Shown here: positions 1-12,500 of the stretch, one piece after another | Numbering within the stretch: position 1 is the stretch's first letter | Layout of the letters: each line of letters begins with the position of its first letter | Source: Luidia sarsii | Lineage: Eukaryota; Echinodermata; Asteroidea; Paxillosida; Luidiidae | Reading direction: 5' to 3' | NCBI GenBank assembly: GCA_949987565.1 | Contig: OX465107.1 | Span: 7,259,851 to 7,323,850, forward strand | Length of the DNA stretch: 64,000 nt | Program-made: the position numbers and the translations under genes | Notes under the pieces: generated by a model | The model's input: the letters and a program-made list of their open reading frames with translations, nothing else | The model's database searches: none | What the model was told of the DNA's origin: nothing

Positions 1-27
1 CTTTTGAGCCTTAGAACTGCCCATACT

Positions 28-612
28 CTGCTTCTGCCTCTGCCTACATGTACATGTACCGCCTGCCTCTGTCTCAGCCTTTGTGTATCTGCCTCTGCCT
101 ACATGTATGTCTAAAAGCTGCCTCTGACTCAGCCTTTGTGTATCTGCCTCTGTCTATGTCCCCCCTGCCTGTGTTATCACTGTCTCTGCCTCTGTATTTA
201 CCCCTATATCTGCCTCTATCCCTGCCTCTGCCTCTGTCCCTGCCTCTGACTCTGTCCCTGCCTCTGTCCCTGCCTCTGTCCCTGCCTCTGTCCCTGCCTC
301 TGTCCCTGCCTCTGTCCCTGCCTCTGTCTGTTTTTGCCTCTGCCTCTGCCTGTCTTTGTCTGTCTCTACCTCTATCCCTGCCTGTCTCTACCCCTATCTC
401 TGCCTCTACCACTATATCTGCGGTGCCTCTGCCTCTGTACTGTACTCTATCCCTATCTCTCCCTCTGTACTCTATCCCTATCTCTGCCGCTGTCTCTGCT
501 TCTCCCCTATCTCTGCCTCTATCACTATCTCTGTGGTGCCTCTGCCTCTGTACTCTATCCCTATCTCTGCCTCTGTTTCTCCCCTATCTCTGCACCTGCC
601 TCTGCGTCTACT
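28..612. repeat. CTGCCT/TGTCCC simple-sequence array
   Basis: Imperfect hexamer-based repeat. Between about 233 and 326 it is a near-perfect 12-base unit (TGCCTCTGTCCC), and elsewhere it decays to TGCCTCTG/TATCCCTATCTC. ORFs on both strands are by-products. It resembles the CTGCCT arrays at 1,735-1,800 and 48.8-49.5 kb. Confidence 0.85.
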
Positions 613-968
613 GGGATGATGGGAAAATACTCTGTGACCCCTGGACTTGTCATGTTTATCATCATGATCCGGCTAGGCCCGAGACTACATTCCATAGATA
701 CTGCTTTACGAGACTTTTATTAGGGATATAGTTCAGAGGATTGATGGAAACAGTCTGCCCACATTGCAGCTCCGTCCGAAAATAACACTCCATCAGAAAA
801 AACACACCATACTTTAAAGCAACCGTAAATGTAAATGCATCTGAAATAAGTTAAAAGATCTTGGTTTGATTCCAATACTGTCACGCTGACCTCGTAGATC
901 TTCGAATTCAGGCTTACTCTAAATCTAGACTTAATTCTACCCTTCATTTCCTCTTCCTCTAGACTTAC

Positions 969-1052
969 TCTTAAGACTGCAAGAACGATGCGGTTTTCGC
1001 CGGATTTCACAGCAACCGTGCTGACAGCCGTCACCGGTAACTTAGATGCCAT
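969..1052 (-). CDS. Candidate first coding exon of an unrecognised gene
   Basis: ATG in an excellent context (CAACATGG), an in-frame TAA four codons upstream, 28 codons beginning MASKLPVTAV and ending VLAVLR, then a consensus donor GTAAGT exactly at a codon boundary. This fits a first exon with a 5' untranslated region to the right, the gene running off the left edge. The frame stays open past the donor to 720. I do not recognise the protein and assign no function. It could also be a chance ORF. Confidence 0.4.
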
Positions 1053-4000
1053 GTTGCCTCCTTAATTCCTTCACTTTCCTTCCAATGATAAAATATCCTC
1101 CTCCTCCTCCTCGTGGGCGACTATGGGAGCATTAAGACGCCATAACGACAACTGATGGTATCAGGGCACAGGGGGGACGCAATAAAGCAGGGGAACTGCG
1201 GTTGGGACTGACGCTGCGGACGGACGGCCCACTGGGTTTCAGACTTGTGGCACACTCCTCTTCCCTCTCAGAAGAAAGTTTGTCTTGTGGGGCCGGCCGG
1301 CCGCTTGCTGGGAGAGTAAGCGCTGGCACACGCCAGTCAAGCACCCGCCTGGCAGGGAGGCAGCACCATATTTAGAGAGGACTGGTGCTGGCCTGCCTGC
1401 GATTGGTGGGCCGTGTGGGGGGGGGGCTGGTGTGATGAGGCAATGTGTATATACAGGTGCATGATGTACATGTACACACTCTCTTGCTGTCCACACTCTC
1501 TTGCTGTAGTCTGGTTCTGATCATGGAGCCTTAAGTACATGTTTTCATGTACATGTAGATCTATGTATGAATGCATATCAGCCGCCCCCATGTGCTGACA
1601 GTATTTAGAATCGATCTAATCTTAGTCTTGGCACAGAACTCCAGCCAGCATGGATTGTGGGTGTGTGTTGTTGTTTATAGTACCTCACTCCATTCATTGA
1701 TCAACATGCTTGGAACTCACAGCCCCCCCAACCCCCCACTCCCTCCCCCTCTGGCTCTGCCCCTGTCTCTGTATCTGCCTCTACCTCTGTCCCTAAACCT
1801 GACATGTAAGTGTACATGTACCTGAGTCAATCTCAGTCTCAGTTTGCCAATATTTCCAGAGGAAGTTTGCTGGCCCCTGAGCAGACTGTTTGCACAAGTT
1901 TGGTCTCAGAATGGAGCTACGGTCTCGGTCACACTGGGGGTGTCAGCTCCACCAGTCCCCAGGACTGAACCATTCTCTCCACAGAGGGTGGGCCCTGGGG
2001 TACAGGCACCCGTGCCCTCACACCAGCATCTGGGAGTGGGAGGCTTACTCTGGAATGTTTATCAATAAGATGGCCCCGGTTTGGGGTCAGACTGTGTGTG
2101 GAGAGTGATCATTATTACGAGACTCTGATATTGACTCGCTGCGGCGTTTCGTCCAAGGGGCCAGATGATCGGTTGCCTCAGTCTCCGCTCTTTACAATCT
2201 TGGGGTTTCAAGTGTGGATGTGTGCCTTCTGTTTTGATCCGTACAATATACACGTGCACACAATGTGATGCTTGAATGTGGTTAATAATATCGGGTTCCA
2301 GTCTCATGCAGTGTCCTGGTGAGCTGCCGCACCAAGGATACGTTTCTGTGCATGTGTGGATTCTGTGCAGTGTGTATCATGTGTGTACACTGGGCACACA
2401 CATGCCTGTACATGTGTACACACATGTACATGTAACTGCAACCCTGTCAGGGACACACACATGTAATCTCATCCTTTGCTTACTCCAAGAATTAAAACTA
2501 CCAATGCGTCCCAAAAGAATTGTATGCACTGTGATAAGTCACCTGTCCATTCACACCTTGCAACCTTGGAAACCACGTACAAACTTGACATGCATGCGAT
2601 TGTGATGTTTACTACATCACAATCAGATCACATGAGATCAGTAACTTGCGAGGCCAAGCAAAAATGCTTGTTCTGATTATTTCCTGGTTGTTTTTTTTCA
2701 TTCTGGTTATGTCCAGAAATGGTGCAAAGTGCTCACAGACTAAAATGACCAAAAAGCAAATATCATAAATTGGGAAGGTCTGACGTTGCGATCCTACCCC
2801 GGTAGCAGGGCATTTCTCAAAGGAAGAATGTCTTTGAAAGTAAATATTGGGTCCTTACCCTTCTTCGCCAAGTTTTAAATCTAAAAAGTGCCTAGTTTGC
2901 TCCTTAGCCTAATTTTTGAAAAAGAAGAAGAAAAAAAAAGCATTTTACTAACTTTCAAAGCCCTATTTTACACATGCACCTTTTCTGCAGCATGATGGAA
3001 TTGCACAGTTTGTAAAAATGCCAACAGACATTTTGGGACTTTTCTCTTGAGCCTTTTCTCTTGGGCCTTTTCTCTTGGGCCTTTTCTCTTGGGCCTTTTC
3101 TCTTGGGCCTTTTCTTTGGGGTCTTTTCCTTTAGGCCCTTTGTTTTTGGGCTTTTCTATATATTTTTTTTACTACATCTAACTTCATTTAAGTGTGGCTG
3201 CCAGGCCAGACAACCATGCTGACCCCAACAATCCTCAACACAGTTTTTTTAGTACTGTACACTGCTGAACCCAACAGAGAACAACAGTCCCTAAAATTTG
3301 TTGGCTTCTGTTGGAGTCAGCAGGGTTAGGGTTTTAAGACACCATTGTGCATGTGGGGATGCATGCAATGAAAGAATAATTGTCCACATCTATTACACAT
3401 GTACTGTAGCTCAATGCTCTCTGTTTGTACATGTACTATCTACATGTACATGTACATGTACCTGTAAGTCCTGAAATTTAATATGCACAGCATTCTTTTC
3501 AATGAAACGTGCAGTACATGTATGTAAAGAGTATCTTGTGAAGACAAGATACGGTACATGTATAATCTCTCTCTGTCTGCATCCCTTTGTCAAGTCAGAT
3601 TGCGCACAACGTGCTGCTGTGACATGGGTGAGATGACGCCAACCTTCCCCTATCAGCTGCCAGATGGAAATATCATCCCAAACATCTGTGTGCATGTCCA
3701 TGTCCATGCACATGCTGTACATGTAGGCACTGGTTTGCATCGGGTACTGTGTTAAAATCATAGAGTGCTCCGGTCAAAAGCCACACAGATCTCGAGTGCC
3801 TGTGCACAAACAAGCTCTCATTGATAAAAGTCTTAGACTGTTATTATTGCCAGTGCAAACAGAGCGGCTGCGTGGTGAGCTCTTCTCTCCATATAGACTC
3901 AAGGGATTGGGGCAATGCCCCGCCTTTGTGCTAATGTTGCCTCTCTGGGAAAAATATGACAGTAACGATTTCACTGATGGGCACATTAGTGCGCTTCATT

Positions 4001-5657
4001 CGAGCCTGCAGCTAAAACATGCCATCCCACAGGCAGACAAGCACAGCCGAGTGTTAGCAACTCGAAAATGTAGGCAGCCTGGCATTCTGATCCTAGCCGG
4101 ACCTTTTGATCCTAGAAGGTCCTGCTAGGATCAATCTATTTTTCTAAATAGGTTATTGCAGCAGGCCCTGTGAATCTTTCAATTTTCGATCATATACACA
4201 GCGGTTATTCTCCAATTGACATTTACAACTTTTTCTACGGTACCAAACCAGTAATGAGTGCAATTTTCCATTAAACAAACCAAAGCCCTTTTTACACGAG
4301 TGCTGAAAATGCATGTCTGCAAAAATTGCCGCCGGACGTCTAACACAATGGTCGCTTGCAATTTCATCGCAGACAGTGACGGTGCTCTGGCCTCATTCCC
4401 TATCAAGCTTGCATTGAACATGCTTCTAAAATACCAAACCTCTTTGAGCATCTAGCAAATTATAGCATGCCACCTCGGACAAGACAAATTCAAGGGGGAA
4501 GCCCTCGGCTACACCAACAAACTTCATTTGTGCCACGAACATGTCACACAGTTTGCCTTCCAGACTGACCTCAAATATGCAATCCTTACCACATCAGACC
4601 TTTTGAGCCAAGCAAGAAAAAATTGGGCCTTTATACTTTTCCCACGATTGACATTCTATTTGCTGTGAAATGCAAATTGAGTGTTACAGGACCATCGGAC
4701 CTGCCCACATGTACATGTACACAAGTACATGCAGTTTTTTTTTTTAAGTTGATCCTGATGGCACCTTTCTAATGAACTCCCTTTGAAAAAGGCACTGCTA
4801 GGATTACACCGCCTAGCCATCTGATTTTTTTTTTATATTTGTAATCAAGATTGTCAGATCAAGCTATTGGTGGAGACTTGACTTTGTAGTCAACATTGTC
4901 ACCATTTTAAACAAATGGTAAAGAAAACTTGGACTGGACTGGGACTAGAATGTAAGCATCGAGTTGCTGAAAACCGCCTGGGATATCGTCTTTTTTTAAT
5001 GTAATAACGTATTCTTAATACATCAACAAAAAATAGTTTCGTTTTGGCGTATACTTTTAAAAGAGCGACCTGGGATAGTTGTTTTAAGTTATTTTTTTTC
5101 GTTGATAAATGAGGAGTTTAAGGGAGCTTAAACAATTGGTAACTATGGCTTAAAGTTAGATGCATTTGCTACATATAGGTTTCCGGCTATCACAGTGTGT
5201 ATTGAATGGAAATCCAGGTCACTACCTTGACTTCCGCTTACGCACCAGATATCACGATAATATCGAATATCGCGATATATTCCTGACGATATATCGAAAC
5301 CAAAAATTCCGGATATCGAACAACCTTAATACAATGTATGGTTTCTGTGCATCGCTCCTTGTCTTGCGATTGATAATAAGCTATGATGGGTTTGGTAAAA
5401 TCGATTGCTGACCTTACACGGTGGCCTTCCAAAATAATTGCCTAGTCTTTGCTGGGGTGGGGAAGCCAGTCAGAAGCAATTCAACCATTAACAGCCATAT
5501 GGATCACTCTCTCTCTCTCCCCCCCCCCACCCACCCACTCTCTCGGGTTCAAATCCCGGTTCAGTCAAAGTTTTCTTTGCCACCTCTCAATTTGTTCCCA
5601 AGTTCCCAGGTCAGTTTCCCTAAAAGCAAGGGCACAGAACGGATTCAGTCTACTCAC
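1053..5657. other. Region between SESTD1 exon 16 and the 969-1052 exon
   Basis: SESTD1's missing last exon(s) should lie here or beyond. Seen are a CT-rich patch (1,735-1,800), TACATGTA runs (3,425-3,465), a 14-bp minisatellite (3,040-3,165), copies of the GGTCCTGCTAGGATCGAAACG family (about 2,775-2,830 and 4,080-4,130) and SINE tail sequence (5,452-5,590). No convincing coding exon was found. Confidence 0.5.
3040..3310 (+). repeat. Dispersed repeat carrying a 14-bp minisatellite, copy A
   Basis: About six to eight imperfect copies of GGGCCTTTTCTCTT, then sequence including GCTGAACCCAACAG and GGCTTCTGTTGGAGTCAGCA. The same combination occurs inverted at about 18,865-19,290. Confidence 0.75.
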
Positions 5658-6525
5658 CTCGTGCACCATCTCTTCGTACTCCTCCAGCTTTTTCATGGCT
5701 CTGTCTTCCGCCGTCTCCCCGGGCATCTCCTGGTCCTGTGGCGGGGCCGGCACAAGAGTCGGCTGACTGTCCCGGCCGTCCGGCGGCACGTGCATCAACG
5801 GCGCCGCCGACTGGACTTGGGCGACGGTCACCGGCCGGATGGGTCCTTCCACGGTGCCCGGGTGCCGCCCGGAGCCCTGGTCGTGCAAGGGGGCTCCGTA
5901 GGCACGAGGGGAGGAGGACGCGCGGTCGTACGGGGACGACACGCTGCCATACGGGGACGACACGCTGCCGTGCGGGGAGGCCATGCTGCCGTGCGGGGAG
6001 GCCACGCTGCTGTGCGGGGAGGCCACGCGCCGGGACAACTGGTCCGCGGCGCCCGGATGTCCGTAGGGCTGTCTTCGTGGCGATGGCGACGACGAGGTGT
6101 CCATCCGCTCGGGGATAACCTCCTGCGACCCGGGGTGCCGTGACCGGCCGCCGTCGTCGCTCGGCGGGAACCCGCGCCGGGGCTGCGGGCTCTCTGCGGG
6201 CGGGAGCCGGCGCCCGGCCTCTGTCTCCGTCTCCTCCCGCCGCGTCAGGGTGACCGTCTCCAGCAGGTCGCCCCGCTGGGCCACGGCCTGCCAGTCAGGC
6301 AGGGAGCGCTGCGAGCCAGAGCGCTTCCCCCAGGCGTCGTCGTCGCCACCGCCCAGGCCGGCGGCGGCCGGGAAGGAGGAGGCGGCCGCCGAAGAGCCCA
6401 CGGGCAGCCCCCAGATCTTGTCCAGCTCCTGCTTCTTGGCCTCCAGCTCGGCCAGCCTCTGGCTGATGTTGTTCACCTGGGGCTGGAGCTCGTCGGGGAC
6501 GCCGGAGCTGGCAGGCTTCACCGTC
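5658..6525 (-). CDS. SESTD1: SESTD1 exon 16, Ser/Pro-rich C-terminal extension
   Basis: 868 nt, residues 739-1028; acceptor TTGGTAG, donor GTGAGTA. It opens with a short coiled coil (about 750-775, ISQRLAELEAKKQELDKIW) corresponding to the end of vertebrate SESTD1. A low-complexity, very GC-rich, Ser/Pro/Arg/Gly-rich tail follows, including five tandem seven-residue repeats (906-940, consensus V-A/S-S-P-H/Y-G-S). A final helix KKLEEYEEMVHE abuts the donor. The tail is absent from vertebrate SESTD1 as I know it. An unspliced reading continues about 30 codons into the intron. Confidence 0.9.
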
Positions 6526-9500
6526 CTACCAAAAAAATAGAGGGGAATGATTGACACCTTTGCATGTTTAATCCTTCTTCTATATAATAATCCCTCATTT
6601 GTGTCCACTGTCCCCACTTCTCTTTTTGACATTTGTTTTCCTTTGTTCTGTCCCTGCCGGAATCAAAATTCAAAACATCAGGCTTCTCACCATTTTTCTA
6701 AGATCAACCAAACAAAGGAAAGATTAACTGACTAGGAAATTAGACACTGATTGTTTGCCCTACCCACTGATTGTTTGCCCAATTCATTGAGTGTTTGCCC
6801 TACCCACTGATTGTTTGCCCAATTCATTGAGTGTTTGCCCTACCCACTGGGTATTTGCCCTACTCACCAGGTGTTTGGCTAGCTCATCCAGTATTTGTCT
6901 ACTATTCACCAAGTGTTTACCCAATTCACTGAGTGTTTTCCCAAGTCACTGAGTGTTTGACCAGCTCATTGAATATTTACCCTACTTATACAGTGTTTGT
7001 CCTACTCACCGAGTGTTTGCCTTATTCACTGAGTTTGACCAGCTCATCGAATATTTGCCCTACTTATACAGTGTTTGCCCATACTCAGAGAGTGTTTGCC
7101 CTATTCACTGAGTATTTGCCCTACTCACTAAGTGTTTGCCCTACTCACTGAGTATTTGCCCTACTCACTGAGTATTTGCCCTACTCACTGAGTGTTTGCC
7201 CAGCTCACTGAATATTTGCCCTACTTATACAGTGTTTGCCCATACTCAGAGAGTGTTTGCCCTATTCACTGAGTATTTCCCCTACTCACAGAGTATTTCC
7301 CCTACTCACAGAGTAGTTCCCCTACTCACAGAGTAGTTCCCCTACTCACAGAGTAGCTCCCCTACTCACAGAGTATTTCCCCTACTTACAGTGTGTCAGG
7401 CAAACACAGCAGACCCATGGGCAATGTTTTGGGATTGGTCAACGTTACCTGTCCGGTGAGAGTATGGGCAGCACCATGCGCTCCAGCAAGGCCTTGCCCA
7501 TGGCCAGGGTGTCGGCGTACTCCCTCAGTGTGGAGTCCCTCCGCGGGCCGTAGTTGGCCAGGAGTCGCTGGCTGGTGTGCGGGTCCATGGAGGTGATCTG
7601 GGGGGCCAGCTCCAGGCACATTCGGTCCATCTGGTCCACCAGCTGTGAGAGGGGGCACGAGGATAGCAGGATGAAATGAAATCAAAGAGTGCAGAGGGCC
7701 TGGCATTCCCACCTAGGCAGGGCCTCTCTCAAAGGAAGAAGGAAAGTCCAGGGATGAATTTTTTGTGTACAGTGGAATGTCGCTATAACAAACGCCGATA
7801 TACCGAACATTCGGCTATAACGAACATACTTCCGGTTCTTGTGTACACAATATGTGCGCTACAACCGCTATAACGAACGATCGCTACACTGATCTATTTT
7901 CATGGATCCCCGGGATGTTCGTTGTAGCGACGTTCCACTGTATATTCCAGAGATAGTTGCGGAAGAGACTCACAATGAGTCTCAAATCAAACTGAAAAGA
8001 TGTCTGGTCGAGGACTGTCTGAATTTCTCAGGTCTTTGATCCCCACGATAGTCTAAAGGGAGAGAGTTCCAAAGTTGTGTGTAGTATGGAGTGAAGGATT
8101 GTTGATGACTTCAGGATACAACCCTTCTTTATAGACTTCCTTTACAAAGCCCTACGATGCATAGTAACTCAAATTATGATGGATAACCCATCGCTCATCG
8201 TCTTGCGATTGGTTGTAAGTTACAATGGGTTTGGTGAAATCACCTGCTGCTCAGATCTCAATGTCAGGCCCACTAAATGTGTGGCTTTTCCGGATTAACA
8301 CTTGAGTCAGAGTATGCAAAAATGTTGCAAACTGCTTACTGACTAAAAATTACCGAAAAATTTGGAGGGACTGATGTTTTGATCCTAGCAGGACCTTTCT
8401 CAAAGGCAAAATCAGGGGTCTTTTCCTTTTCCCAAAACATCAGGACTTCCTAATGTTTTTGAGATTCACCTTTGTATTACATCAAACAATGTCAAAGTAG
8501 CTGATCGTGCCCAGTGCACCGATTTCACTCTGTATGGAAAGTGTGCTACCAATAGCGGAAGTGAGCTTGCAGTGGGGCTGTTGCTGATGCATTGCCTTTG
8601 TACCCGGTAGAGACGGCAATGCAAGGGTCAAATGGCTGGCTGGCATGCCTCTCCCCTTGTGGTTTCGGGTTTTACGTTGTTTTTACTAACAAAAGCTTGT
8701 CGCCCTTTAAGATCTCTCTGACGGCTGTACTAAAAAAGCTTACAGGTGATAATGGGGTTGGCCAACCAGACCTTTTTCCGATATCGCAATATCGAAAATG
8801 TGCTCGATCATCAGAAAGCGATATCACGATATTGATAAATGTCGTGATATCGCACAACCCTAGCCCTCTCTCCCATCCCCTCCCCTCAAACTCCCACCTT
8901 CTCAGAGTTGCGCTGGAACATGTGGGACACGGACAGCCTGGACGCCCGCTCGCCCAGCCCCTGGGAGAACCGGCGCCAGGCCCGCTCCAGAATCTGGGCC
9001 CTCTCGTGGTTGGGGTCCGGGTCATAGCGGAGCGAGCGTCTCAGCACCAGGGCGGCGCTCAGGAGCTCCTTGCCGTAGGTGTAGGTGCCCTGCGACAGAC
9101 GAGTCCAAGAGTATGTTACAATGCAGTAAGGATCTTGGAGGCCTTGCATGGCTGAATCACAATGTGGGAACGGTTGCGGTGACACCGAGTATAGAGTCAT
9201 CTCCTTTTGAGAAGGAGTATGGATATGAGTCCATACCAGCTCTTCTCAGTGCCACTTCTTCGCCAATGAGATGACTCTCCACACAAGACACTATTCAGTC
9301 AAATGCAGCAATTCTGTGTTAATTTTAGTCTTCTCAAAGAGAAAAACAAAAAATGTGTGGCTACAAAATTGCATGTACGTCTCAAAAATTTAGGAGGCCG
9401 AAATGTTTCTTAGCCCATAGGCGGGACCTTTCTCAAAGGCAGAAGAGAAAGTTCCAGCTAGGATTGAAACGTCGGCGGACGAAGAGCCAACCTCACCTTG

Positions 9501-12500
9501 GCAGTGTCTTCAAATTTGTTGTGCTCCCGACGAAGGTTCTCAGCCTCCGGGGAGGTGCGGCCGATGTCAACGTGCTGCGTCAGCATCACCTGCAGTAGCT
9601 CCTGCAGCCAAGCTATGGCCTGTCCGGAAGATCGCAGGCAAACAAAAAAAGATGGTGCACACATTTATAAAATGAGTTGTGCAGTCATATTGTCTACAAC
9701 GTCGGTATCTTTGCACTAAGTCAAGGAGTGACAGATATAATATGAATTTGCGTCAAGGGGAATGTACTTCGACAAAGGCTTGCTCTACTTCACGTCATTA
9801 AAGCACTGTATGCTCAGTGCTTTGGCCGATTGCCTGCTGAAAAAAAATCGGGCAGGATTTAAACCTACAAATCCTGCTTTATGCGACGTCTGTACTAGAA
9901 AGCCTACTGCTAGTTTTAAAAACATGCAATTTTTGGTATCAACATGAATAGTCCTTCCATACCCAAACTCATTTATTCATTAAAGTATCAATTGTGAACC
10001 TTCAGGGGCCAATTTCACAGAGCTGCATAAGCACCAAAATTTGCTTAAGCACAACATTTCATGATTCACAGGATCACTTTGCCAACCCAAACTTCACTTT
10101 TAGTTCATGCCGAGTAAAGAATAGTGGAATACAAGTCAAAAGCAATTGACGTCACATCGTAATGTGCTTGTAGTGCTTTTTAAATGGGGAAGGTTTTTCA
10201 CGTTTAGCAGATTTTCACGCTTAGAAGGCCCTATACAACATTGGTAAAGGTAAAACGATTGCCACAGTTTGTGTGTTAAACCATTAAACACTCCAAAAAA
10301 GCAATACTGCGAAGGTTTTAGCTGAAATGGTAATCTGAGAAAGCAGAAAAATACCAAAAAAAACATCACGGTTTATGTACTGTTCTGTAGTGTAAGAAAT
10401 AGTTTATTACTCGCCAGTAATAAACTGTTTGAGTGGAGATTTCTCGGGAAGTACAGCATCCAAGACCGTCCGATTTCACCATGAGGAATCTATCATGACC
10501 ATCTACAAACTGTGTAAATTAGAAGGAAATCCCAGGCCCTTCCTTCACCCCCCACCTCCCAGCCCTCCACAAAAAGGCTGACCTGGTCGGCGTCTCTCTC
10601 GCAGGTGCGGAGCTGCAGAATCTGCTGCAGTTTCAGGCGCCTCATGTCGGCCATCTCCTCGCAGCGGGCCTTGCGGCCCTCCAGCTCGGCCAGCACCCGG
10701 TCCACGTGCTCCCGCTGGCGCGACTGGTCGGGACTGATGTCCTTGCCGAAGGCGTTCTTGACGGGCAGGGAGAGGATGTCCAGCAGGGAATGGCCCTCCT
10801 CCTTGCTGTCCTCTGCAGCAAAGACTGGGGGGAGGGTGAAGAAGCGATGAACAAAATGATTCAAATCAATATAAGGGCTGGATAGCTCAGATGGAAGAGT
10901 ATTGGTATGTTCACCTGAGTTCCCAGTCAGTTTTTCAATGATTTGTTTGACTTGAATTGAAAAAAAGCTGCATCCACTTTGTGTGATCCCTGAGCTGCTG
11001 TAGCCTGGTTTGCAACCATTGGTTGTTTGCATCGGAATGAAAGTTGGGGGTGTGGAAATTAGCCATTTTTTTCAATTTGTTCAAAAGTTCCCAGTCGGTT
11101 TTTTCCTTTGTTTGTTTGACTTGAATTGAAAAAGCTGCATACACTTTGTGTGATCCCCGAGCTGCCGTAGCCAGGTTTGCATCTGAATGAAAGTGGAGAT
11201 ATGAAATGGAGATATACGGCAGTATAACGATTGAATTGCTTCTGACTGGCACCCCAAACCCGGCAAAGATAAGCTGACTATTTGGGAGGCCCACCATCTA
11301 AGGGCTGGATAGCTCAGGTGGTAAGAGCACTGGTATGCAAAAACAAGAGGTCTTGGCTTCAAGTCCCGGTCCAGTCAAAGTTTCCTTTGCCATTTGTCAA
11401 AATTAGTCTTTTAAAAAGAAAATTCCATGACTTTTCCGGGCCAGGTAGAACAACTGACAAATCCCTTGGTTTTCCCGGTTTTCCCGGTTTTCCCTGATGA
11501 CAAGAACTCTGTTCTGATGGATCAAGGCACTCACCTACGGCCTCCGATTGTTCCGTCAGCTCTCGTAGGGCATACTCTACACTCTCCACCGTCTCCACGG
11601 TTATTTCAGTTTTGCACAGCTCCAGCAGTACATCCATCTTCCCAAAACACTGGCAAGAAAAGAAAAGGAAAAAAGGACACCTCTCTCAGAATTCTAGGTC
11701 TGAATTCTGTTCACAAAAGACGCAAATTAACTGTGACGAATGCAAGCATGTATAGATAAGATTTGAATGTTTGCACGGGAAAAGTACCAAGTGGTACTAA
11801 GTACAAAGGTTCATAGTGACACCATGTAAACTATCTCTTGCAAGAAGGTAAGGTGGCTCTAAAAATAAGTCAGTAACAACGTTTCTGGCAATGTCTCCTG
11901 ACAACAGGCAGATTACACACTGCTCGAAACAGAGTAAAAGAAGCAGTCACTCTTCTAAAAGGCCAATTCCTTTGCTGCTGAGTTTAATTCAACCATTGAC
12001 TGCCGTATGTCTCCAGGGATCACACCCCAGCTTTCATTCGGATGCGAACAACAAATTGATGTAAACCTGGCTACGGCAGCTCGGGGATCGTGCAAAGTGG
12101 ATGCCGCTTTTTCAATTCAAGTCAAACAAACAAAAGGAAAAACTGACTGGGAACTTTTGACCAATTTTGAAACAAAAATTGCAAAGAACAAACTTTGACT
12201 GAACCGGGACTTGAACCCGTGACCTCTGATTTGGCTGGAGTGCTGGTATACGCAGAACCAGAGGTCTCGGGTTCAAGTCCCGGCCCAGTCGTAGTTTTCA
12301 TGGCCATTCTTACAGTCTTTTTCTAATCAAGTCCATTGAAGACGATTGCGGCAGTACCTGTTCGGCCAGTCTGTGGAAGCGGACGGAGCAGATGAGCAAG
12401 TTCCTTCTCTTCTCCAGTCGGGAGGCAAAGCTGCGGCACACCGTGTCCATGAACTCCTTCTGGGCGCTGATGTCATCGGCCCGCGGGTGGCCCTGCTTGA

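Noticed and set aside
48..731. 227-codon ORF at the left edge
   Set aside because: Translation of a CTGCCTCTGTCCC repeat; the opposite strand is equally open.
6738..7392. Possible CRISPR-like array of short repeats
   Set aside because: Continuous 20-bp units without unique spacers, inside a eukaryotic intron.
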